5,096 nt of DNA from Piscirickettsiaceae bacterium (GTDB taxonomy: Bacteria > Pseudomonadota > Gammaproteobacteria > Thiomicrospirales > Thiomicrospiraceae). The number at the start of each line of letters is the position of its first letter. Position 1 is the first letter of the stretch. Position numbers and translations under genes: made by a program. The notes under the pieces are model-generated. The model was not told the origin of the DNA and made no database searches. It saw only the letters and a list, made by a program, of their open reading frames with translations. Where the stretch lies: positions 1-5,096 of the forward strand of contig JAASTL010000112.1 in NCBI GenBank assembly GCA_021767305.1, read 5' to 3'. Shown piece by piece: positions 1-5,096 of this stretch.

Positions 1-495
1 CATGGTAAAGCGTGATAGGCGATCTAAGGTTTCGCGAAGGGTGACAACCGATTTACTTTTACCAACAGGTAAAAACTGCTCCGGCTGTTTCTGTTTGAGT
101 TGACGGTTTTCTTGATTAAGTTGATTGTGCTCAATCGCCCTTTCAGCAGTGACAATCAATTTGGCAAGTGAGAGTGGTTTTTCCAAAAAGTCATAAGCAC
201 CTAGACGAGTTGCTTCTATCGCCGTTTCAATGGTGCCGTGCCCAGACATCATAATGACTTTGGTGTTTTCCAATACCCCTTCATCTTGCATTTGTTGCAA
301 AAGGGTTATGCCGTCAATGTCAGGCATCCAAACATCAAGAAAGATGACATCCGGTAAAGCGGCACGCCAAGCACTTTGGGCTTGAACACCGTTGCCAGCC
401 GTTTCAACTTGGTAACCTTCTTCAACAAAGATTTCTTGCATTAAATTGCGAATGTCTTTCTCGTCATCAACTATGAGTAATTTACCCGGTTTCAT
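1..495 (-). CDS. ntrX: NtrX-type response regulator, N-terminal 165 residues (cut by the window edge)
   Basis: This is the regulator partner of the kinase encoded just upstream. It opens with ATG at 495-493 (MKPGKLLIVDDEKDIRNL) and stays open to base 1, so the C-terminus lies outside the window. Residues 5-120 form a complete receiver domain: acidic pair D10/D11, phospho-acceptor D54 in LDVWMPD, switch residue S84 in MSGHGT, and K106 in LEKPLS. The LDVWMPD and MSGHGTIETAIEATRLGAYD motifs are characteristic of NtrX. Residues 118-140 form a polar, Gln/Glu-rich linker that may be helical. Residues 143-165 (VGKSKSVVTLRETLDRLSRF) resemble the lead-in to a sigma-54-type AAA+ domain, but its Walker motifs and any GAFTGA loop lie off the window. 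By family knowledge NtrX is a cytoplasmic DNA-binding regulator of roughly 450 residues linked to nitrogen, redox or envelope control. The target genes here are unknown. It overlaps ntrY by 4 bases, which suggests coupled translation. Confidence 0.92.
   Translation of the reverse strand, partial: MKPGKLLIVDDEKDIRNLMQEIFVEEGYQVETAGNGVQAQSAWRAALPDVIFLDVWMPDIDGITLLQQMQDEGVLENTKVIMMSGHGTIETAIEATRLGAYDFLEKPLSLAKLIVTAERAIEHNQLNQENRQLKQKQPEQFLPVGKSKSVVTLRETLDRLSRFTM
492..495 (-). promoter_or_regulatory. ATGA stop/start overlap of ntrY and ntrX
   Basis: The ntrX ATG (495-493) shares bases with the ntrY TGA stop (494-492). The Shine-Dalgarno signal upstream is weak: GAG at 503-501, five bases before the ATG, and a GGA touching the start. 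ntrX translation therefore probably relies on ribosomes finishing ntrY, which would keep kinase and regulator amounts in proportion. The overlap is directly visible; coupling is inferred. Confidence 0.8.
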
Positions 496-2672
496 TCCAT
501 CTCGCTTGTTATCAAGGGTAGTCTAATTATAAAGCAGGTACCGCTCTGCGGTGAAGATTCTAACTCGATTTGACCATGATGTTCTTCAACAATCTTTTTC
601 ACCACGGCGAGCCCAAGTCCAGTGCCTTTGGGTTTGTCTGTGGCGTAAGGTTCAAATATCCAATTTTGCGCTTCTTCTTCAATTCCTGGACCATTGTCAC
701 ATACCGAAAGAGTGAGCCAGTCTTCATCATGGCATGTTGTTTTTACATGAATAACTGGGCTTTCGGTTTCTTCGGTAGCTTCAATCGCATTCTTGATTAA
801 GTTATGTAAAAGCTGCCTTAAACGCGAAGAATCAGCTCTCACTTTGAGGCAGGCATCATCTAAATCACGTGTGACTTGCCATTTGGCAGAGGGGTCTTGA
901 TACATCTCGGTGATATTGGTGATGAGGTTGTTGAGTTGTGTTGGCACCAATTCCACTTCTGGGGTATTGGCGTAATCACTAAAGGCTTGTACCAGTTTTT
1001 GCATGGTGGAAACTTGTTCGGTAATGGTCTCGGTCATTCGTGATAGCAGGGCTTGTTCATCACCATCGAGTTTTTTATGTAGCTTAAATTGCAAACGTTC
1101 AGCGGAGAGTTGAATTGGGGTTAAGGGGTTTTTGATTTCATGTGCTAAGCGTCGGGCAACATCGCTCCAAGCCGCATTAAGTTGAGCTTGCACCAGCTCG
1201 GTAATGTCGTCTATAACAATAACGTAACCACCGATTTTCTTATCTAAGCTCGGTAGCGTTGAACCGTGCACCATGAGTATTTTCTGTTTCTTTTTGTAGG
1301 CAAAATCAATCTGCAGATGCCAAGGTTTACTGCTTTTGACAAACATGGGTTCAACCTGATCAACCAAATCTTGCAAGTGTGCGCTGTCTTCACGATCAAT
1401 AACATCGGCAAGTTTTTTACCAATGTGACGGTTTAAGTTGCTCTCTAAGATTTTTTCAATGGAGTCGTTAATGGTACGAATGCGGTAGTGCATATCCAGA
1501 GTGATTACCCCGCTGGATAGGTTTTTAATAATCGCCTGCAAGTAGAGTTTTTGTACTTCGGTCTGTTGATGACCGAGTTTGATGTCATTTCGGGCTTTGG
1601 AAATACGCTGAATCATGTCATTAAAAGAGAGAATCAAATCACCGAATTCTTCATCTTCCGGTACCTGCATTTTTACCGAGTAGTCTCCTTTAGAGACCGC
1701 CTTGGTTCCTTTGGCTAAGGTGCGAATTGGGTTGGTGAAGTTCTGTACCGCCTGTATTGTGAATAGAATGGCGGTCACCAAAGTCAGCAGTAGCACCATG
1801 GAAAGTACCAAGATAAAACTCGCGGTTAAAGGCCCTTTGAGATAAGAGAGTTCTTTATATTGCCCGGAAGCTATGCCAACCGAATCCGCCAGTTGGCTAA
1901 TATCGGCTGGCACCGGAAAGATGACTTGCAGGGCATATTGAATATTCAAGGCGATATCGGTGTAAGGAATGACCACACGTACAAAGGTTTCCGGCACAGT
2001 CGCACCCGGTCTGGATTCTAAAGCCGCATAGGTCTTGCCATTACGCGCTTGTTGGAAAAGGTTTTCTCCCGGCGTGTCCGGCAGAATATTGACTCCGTAT
2101 TCACTACTGAAGGCGACCAGTTGTTGGTTAAGTTGGTAGAGTGAAACTTCTTGCGCATTGAGTTGTTCACGAATGATATTGACGGCAATACTTGGTGAGG
2201 TCGCCAGCATGTCATGGTTAGCTTTAATGATAGATTTACTCAGGTTTAAGCTGTCACGGGTTTTATTATCCAGCGTGATACGAACCAAAGAGGTGGCGTT
2301 TTCCAAAGCCACTTCGGTTTTAACGTCAAACCATTGGTTAATGCCTTGCTGAATAAAGTTTAATGAGAAGTAGAAAATAATCGCGGTTGGAATACCTAAA
2401 ACCAAACTTGAGGCTAAGGTTAATCTGGCGGTAATCCGGCTACCGGGCTGCTTATTGCGAATTTGAATCGTAAGTTTAAATAGGGTTTTGATAAGAATGG
2501 CGAGCAGAAGGGTAATGCCGCCAATGGTGAAGAACAATAAGCTTGAATAGCTATCGGCAAAGCTGGAAGCGTTTTGTAACGTTTGACTCATTACTACCAA
2601 GGCCATCAAAAGTAGCCCTGATAGCAAGCTCAGCCATCCATATTGTTTTAAATAACGCCAAATCCAGTTCAT
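492..2672 (-). CDS. ntrY: NtrY-type membrane sensor histidine kinase
   Basis: Inner-membrane kinase of a NtrY/NtrX two-component system, about 726 residues, usual for NtrY. Numbering is from the ATG at 2672-2670. Hydrophobic segments lie at about 13-32, 44-65, 84-106 and 282-306. The stretch 107-281 is predicted to be a periplasmic sensing region. A HAMP linker follows at about 309-361, then a PAS domain (about 376-495, starting near the NLSSGVITLD motif). The HisKA domain carries phospho-acceptor H511 in LAHEIKNPLTP, a NtrY/NtrB-like H-box. The ATPase domain (about 615-720) has N-box N628 (HNLIKNAIEA), G1 DNGPG (659-663), FEPY, and G2 GTGLG (683-687). All catalytic motifs look intact. An in-frame TTG at 2678 would add two residues. 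The ATG is preferred because it forms a 4-base ATGA overlap with the preceding stop and has a GAG six bases upstream. The signal sensed is not evident. It should phosphorylate the adjacent NtrX. Confidence 0.95.
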   Translation of the reverse strand: MNWIWRYLKQYGWLSLLSGLLLMALVVMSQTLQNASSFADSYSSLLFFTIGGITLLLAILIKTLFKLTIQIRNKQPGSRITARLTLASSLVLGIPTAIIFYFSLNFIQQGINQWFDVKTEVALENATSLVRITLDNKTRDSLNLSKSIIKANHDMLATSPSIAVNIIREQLNAQEVSLYQLNQQLVAFSSEYGVNILPDTPGENLFQQARNGKTYAALESRPGATVPETFVRVVIPYTDIALNIQYALQVIFPVPADISQLADSVGIASGQYKELSYLKGPLTASFILVLSMVLLLTLVTAILFTIQAVQNFTNPIRTLAKGTKAVSKGDYSVKMQVPEDEEFGDLILSFNDMIQRISKARNDIKLGHQQTEVQKLYLQAIIKNLSSGVITLDMHYRIRTINDSIEKILESNLNRHIGKKLADVIDREDSAHLQDLVDQVEPMFVKSSKPWHLQIDFAYKKKQKILMVHGSTLPSLDKKIGGYVIVIDDITELVQAQLNAAWSDVARRLAHEIKNPLTPIQLSAERLQFKLHKKLDGDEQALLSRMTETITEQVSTMQKLVQAFSDYANTPEVELVPTQLNNLITNITEMYQDPSAKWQVTRDLDDACLKVRADSSRLRQLLHNLIKNAIEATEETESPVIHVKTTCHDEDWLTLSVCDNGPGIEEEAQNWIFEPYATDKPKGTGLGLAVVKKIVEEHHGQIELESSPQSGTCFIIRLPLITSEME
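2669..2672 (-). promoter_or_regulatory. ATGA stop/start overlap of the DUF4390 gene and ntrY
   Basis: The ATG of ntrY (2672-2670) overlaps the TGA stop of the DUF4390 gene (2671-2669). Only a weak GAG (2681-2679) precedes it, with a six-base spacer. For the alternative TTG at 2678 the same GAG would directly abut the start, leaving no spacer. This decides the kinase start in favour of the ATG and implies translational coupling of the two genes. Confidence 0.75.
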
Positions 2673-3319
2673 TGCCAACTCAGAGGGGTTTGTAGTTGTT
2701 CTTCATACCATTGGCTGTCCAATAACCAATTGTCGGTAAAAATAGCTTCAATCAACAGCGGAGTGGGGAGTTTCCATTTATCCAACTGAATACGCATGCG
2801 TAGAGTATACCTTTGTTCCGGATGTAATTCCGCAAGAGATAGCACTGGAAAAGCCCTTAAGGTGGCAAGCGTCTGTAGAGCTTCTTCTAAGGTTTTAAAG
2901 GTTTGGGATTTATGGTTGCGGCTATTGTAAAGTGAGTAAAGTCGGTTGACTCCACTGGCATAAAGCTGGGTATGAAACTCTATTTTTTTGCGCATACGCT
3001 GGTATTTAAAACCTAAAACGCTTGATCTTTCGGTGAGTTCAATGGTGATTTTAAAACTCAGTGGAACTTCATGATAGATGGCTTCAATAATATTGTCAGG
3101 TAAATCGAATGAACTTTCAGAATCTATCATCAACTGTTTGTTTTCATGATAGTCGACTACTTTATTAATCGTAATGCCAGCATGAGCTTGTAATGGTTGC
3201 AATGTAAGCAAGCTAAGTGCTATCAGAAGGAAGAGAAACAGAAAATTATTACATGCAAGCCAGAGCTTTGCGGTCATTCCCTGCAACAGCCAGATTGATT
3301 TGACGTTGGAGGAATTCAA
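2669..3319 (-). CDS. Secreted DUF4390-family protein of unknown function
   Basis: Protein of 216 residues from a TTG start, with no assigned function. A hydrophobic stretch (about 26-41) followed by QAHA-GI gives a Sec-type signal peptide with a likely cut after A47, leaving about 169 mature residues in the periplasm. The cysteine at 22 lies before the hydrophobic core and is not a lipobox. Family-like features include VPLSFKITIEL (85-95), a basic stretch with RLYSLYN (126-132), SQTFKTLEEALQTLATLRAFPV (138-159), YTLRMRIQLDKWKLPTPL (171-188) and the Trp-containing tail DNWLLDSQWYEE (196-207). These match my recollection of DUF4390, a domain found beside NtrY in Proteobacteria. The start is uncertain: TTG at 3319 has AGGAG eight bases upstream, whereas an in-frame ATG at 3277 (residue 15) gives a more usual 33-residue signal peptide but only a GGGA abutting it. 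The gene lies 5 bases after rsmB and overlaps ntrY by 4. A role linked to NtrY sensing is possible but inferred only from position. Confidence 0.85.
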   Translation of the reverse strand: MNSSNVKSIWLLQGMTAKLWLACNNFLFLFLLIALSLLTLQPLQAHAGITINKVVDYHENKQLMIDSESSFDLPDNIIEAIYHEVPLSFKITIELTERSSVLGFKYQRMRKKIEFHTQLYASGVNRLYSLYNSRNHKSQTFKTLEEALQTLATLRAFPVLSLAELHPEQRYTLRMRIQLDKWKLPTPLLIEAIFTDNWLLDSQWYEEQLQTPLSWQ

Positions 3320-3324
3320 GTAGC

Positions 3325-4683
3325 TTACTCCTGACTCTGGTTTGCCAATGGCTTAGGTTGAGCAGTTTTCTGCAGCAGACAGTAATAAAAGCCATCCATA
3401 TTATGTGTGCCAGGTAAATATTGATTACCCGGGGTGGCAAACGTCATACTGCCATCCAGCTCTAACTGAATCGCCTCTGCATCTGGGGTGTTATCCATAA
3501 AATGTTGCATTTGCAGAGTGTTCTCTTGCGGTAGAACCGAGCACGTTGCATAGAGTAATTGCCCGCCCGGTTTTAAGGTTGGCCACAAAGCTTGTAGAAT
3601 TTGACCTTGTAATGCAACCAAAGCCTCAATGTCTTCCGCGGTTCTATGTTGCTTTATGTCGGGATGACGACGAATAATGCCGGTTGCCGAACAAGGTGCA
3701 TCCAAAAGGATTTTGTCAAAGGCTTGCTTGTCCCACCACTCTTCTGGTTTGGAAGCATCTCCCACTTGGTAGTCGGCCTCAAGGTCAAGGCGATACAGGT
3801 TTTCCGCCAAACGTTCAATGCGCTCCGGCGCCACTTCTAACGCGAGTAAATCTGCCTGATTATTGGATAACTCAAGTAGGTGAGTGGTTTTTCCACCTGG
3901 TGCGGCACAGGCATCTAAAATGCGCTCACCCGGTTTGGGCTGCAAAATATTAGCGGCCTGTTGTGCAGCGCCATCTTGCACACTAAACCCACCTTCTGCA
4001 TAAGTTGGCAGTTGAGTGATATCGGTGCTTTGTAATAGCTGTATGCCTTGTGGAGCGGTCGGATGAGGAATCGCTTCAATACCGGCATCCGCCAATTTAG
4101 TTAATAACTCTTCACGACTCTGTTGCATGCGATTAACACGTAAAGTCAGTGGCGCAATTTCATTATTAGCTTGCAGAATCGCTTCCCAGTTTTCTGGGTA
4201 CGCTTTACGTAGGGCTTTAAAAAACCATTGTGGGTGTGCATATTTTTGTGCCGGCTTTAGGTCAACTTCGGCACATATCTCGTCTTTTTGACGCAGAAAG
4301 TTACGCAAAACCCCATTAATTAACGCTTTTGCCCACGGTTTTTTGAGTTTTTGCACAACGGCAACGGTTTCACCTACAGCAGCATGTTCGGGGGTTTCCA
4401 TATAGAGAATCTGATATAAACCCAGCAGAATAAGCTGGTTGATATCTTCATCTTTGGCTTTGAGTTTTTTCTTTAGAAGTTGGGCGCGAATTGCTTCCAA
4501 TCTGCCTTGCCAGCGAATTGTTCCCAAGACCAAATTTTGCGTAAAGTTACGCTCTCGTCTATCGCTAAACTGTGCCAAACCTTCCGGTAACGTTTGACTT
4601 AAAGAGCGCCCATCTTCAATAACCGTTAGGCAAATCTTAAGTGCGATAAATCGGGTGTTAAGCGGGTTGGCTGCTTGAGACAT
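3325..4683 (-). CDS. rsmB: 16S rRNA (cytosine-967-C5)-methyltransferase RsmB
   Basis: Cytoplasmic SAM-dependent enzyme that makes 5-methylcytosine at position 967 (E. coli numbering) of 16S rRNA; older names are Sun and Fmu. The protein has 452 residues, slightly longer than the roughly 430 of E. coli RsmB. An N-terminal NusB-like RNA-binding domain spans about 8-135 (RERNFTQNLVLGTIRW, then HAAVGETVAVVQKLKKPWAK and LINGVLRNFLR). The methyltransferase domain covers about 170-438. SAM-binding motif I is DACAAPGGKT (257-266). Motif IV is DAPCSATGIIRRHPDIK, with the product-release cysteine C331. Motif VI is ATCSVLPQEN, with the nucleophile C381. These two cysteines sit six residues beyond E. coli C325 and C375, as expected for an orthologue. 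The C-terminal end, about 438-452, is a polar tail. The ATG start (4683-4681) shares one base with the fmt stop (TAATG). The only upstream Shine-Dalgarno-like AAGG is distant (12 bases), so translation is probably coupled to fmt. Confidence 0.97.
   Translation of the reverse strand: MSQAANPLNTRFIALKICLTVIEDGRSLSQTLPEGLAQFSDRRERNFTQNLVLGTIRWQGRLEAIRAQLLKKKLKAKDEDINQLILLGLYQILYMETPEHAAVGETVAVVQKLKKPWAKALINGVLRNFLRQKDEICAEVDLKPAQKYAHPQWFFKALRKAYPENWEAILQANNEIAPLTLRVNRMQQSREELLTKLADAGIEAIPHPTAPQGIQLLQSTDITQLPTYAEGGFSVQDGAAQQAANILQPKPGERILDACAAPGGKTTHLLELSNNQADLLALEVAPERIERLAENLYRLDLEADYQVGDASKPEEWWDKQAFDKILLDAPCSATGIIRRHPDIKQHRTAEDIEALVALQGQILQALWPTLKPGGQLLYATCSVLPQENTLQMQHFMDNTPDAEAIQLELDGSMTFATPGNQYLPGTHNMDGFYYCLLQKTAQPKPLANQSQE
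3328..3332 (-). promoter_or_regulatory. Ribosome binding site AGGAG for the DUF4390 gene
   Basis: AGGAG on the minus strand lies in the last codons of rsmB (CAG GAG TAA) and ends eight bases before the TTG at 3319-3317. It is the clearest Shine-Dalgarno sequence at any gene junction in the window, and it supports TTG over the downstream ATG at 3277. Part of the match comes from rsmB coding sequence, so chance cannot be excluded. Confidence 0.65.
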
Positions 4684-5096
4684 TAAAACTGATAACCTTC
4701 AAGGTTGCGAGATTGAGCAAAGTCATAGGCTTGCATGGCTTTTTTACCGGCAGGTTGGAGCTGTTCGATACAGATGGGCTGATCGCTACAAGCAACGAAT
4801 AATCCAGCCTTGGTCAACTTTTGTACTTGTCCTGGTTGCACTTCTGTAAGATCGCTCTGCTCATCGTTAGTGGCTAAACGGGCATGCCAGATGCGCAGCG
4901 GTTTACCTTTATATTCGGTAAAGGCCACTGGCCATGGATTAAAGGCCTGGATTTTACGAATAATCTTATTGGCAGGTTCTTGCCAGTCGATAAGCGCTTC
5001 TTCTTTAGTCATCTTGGCGGCATAGGTCACCAAAGATTCGTCCTGCTTTTCTGCTTTGATGGAACCATCCAGTAGGCCTTCTAAGGTTTGCATTAA
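4683..5096 (-). CDS. fmt: Methionyl-tRNA formyltransferase, C-terminal 137 residues (cut by the window edge)
   Basis: C-terminal part of Fmt, which transfers a formyl group from 10-formyltetrahydrofolate to Met-tRNA(fMet) for translation initiation. The frame is open to the right edge, so the visible Met at 5093 is internal and not a start. A full protein would be about 310-320 residues. The N-terminal catalytic domain is outside the window. What remains is the end of the catalytic region/linker (MQTLEGLLDGSI), then QDESLVTYAAKMTKEEALIDW, AFNPWPVAF and LRIWHARL, and near the end LQPAGKKAMQAYDFAQSR. These closely follow E. coli Fmt (QDESQATYAYKLSKEEARIDW, AFNPWPVS, LQPAGKKAM), in the C-terminal tRNA-binding domain. 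The gene ends with TAA at 4685-4683, which shares a base with the rsmB ATG. The fmt-rsmB order is common in gammaproteobacteria. Confidence 0.96.
   Translation of the reverse strand, partial: LMQTLEGLLDGSIKAEKQDESLVTYAAKMTKEEALIDWQEPANKIIRKIQAFNPWPVAFTEYKGKPLRIWHARLATNDEQSDLTEVQPGQVQKLTKAGLFVACSDQPICIEQLQPAGKKAMQAYDFAQSRNLEGYQF

Noticed and set aside
1..495. Considered whether the regulator was NtrC rather than NtrX
   Set aside because: The LDVWMPD and SGHGTIETAIEATRLGAYDFLEKP motifs, together with the four-TM NtrY-like kinase beside it, fit NtrX; the partner of NtrC is a soluble NtrB.
570..800. Plus-strand 76-codon open frame opposite the ATPase domain of ntrY
   Set aside because: It is antisense to strongly conserved G1/G2 kinase motifs and its composition (Phe- and Asn-rich) is not protein-like in any family I know.
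2018..2352. Short open frames on both strands within ntrY (2018-2215 minus, 2158-2352 plus)
   Set aside because: Both fall inside the continuous NtrY periplasmic-region coding sequence and show no domain of their own.
3249..3440. Minus-strand 63-codon open frame across the rsmB/DUF4390 junction
   Set aside because: It lies in another frame of two well-supported genes and has no recognisable domain.
3646..3953. Two overlapping plus-strand open frames (up to 89 codons) opposite rsmB
   Set aside because: They are antisense to the conserved methyltransferase motifs of RsmB and resemble no known protein; they are expected shadow frames.
4810..5075. Plus-strand open frames of 63-71 codons opposite fmt
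   Set aside because: They are antisense to the conserved Fmt C-terminal domain and have no recognisable features.
1..5096. Search by eye for a novel defence or mobile system, CRISPR repeats, tRNA genes or sigma-54 promoters
   Set aside because: Nearly every base is accounted for by five conserved core genes; no repeats, transposase motifs, tRNA-like folds or convincing -24/-12 elements were seen.

Overview
The window is a densely packed run of five genes, all on the minus strand, with essentially no non-coding DNA. In transcription order (high to low coordinates) they are fmt (3' part only), rsmB, a secreted DUF4390-family protein, a NtrY-type membrane sensor histidine kinase, and a NtrX-type response regulator (5' part only). 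Adjacent genes overlap by 4, 4 and 1 bases, and the only gap is 5 bases (3320-3324). There is therefore no room for a promoter or terminator between genes, and the five most likely form one operon whose promoter lies beyond the right edge.

Organism: moderate-to-low GC by eye, genes typical of Proteobacteria, and the order fmt-rsmB-DUF4390-ntrY-ntrX point to a gammaproteobacterium. The combination and base composition would suit a sulfur-oxidising Thiomicrospira/Hydrogenovibrio-like lineage. That placement is inference and was not tested by any search. In related genomes, def is commonly found upstream of fmt and trkA near this cluster; neither is visible here.

Right part (3325-5096): translation-related housekeeping genes. 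Fmt formylates initiator Met-tRNA, and RsmB methylates a 16S rRNA cytosine. Middle (2669-3319): a small secreted protein of unknown function whose TTG start is supported by a strong Shine-Dalgarno sequence inside the end of rsmB. Left part (1-2672): a NtrY/NtrX two-component pair. The kinase has four membrane segments, a large periplasmic region, HAMP, PAS and a complete kinase core. The regulator shows an intact receiver domain and is cut off as its next domain begins.

No RNA genes, mobile elements, CRISPR arrays, prophage genes or long repeats were seen. The region looks like ordinary chromosomal core. Its most interesting open question is why an uncharacterised secreted protein is translationally coupled to the NtrY sensor, and whether it takes part in signal perception.
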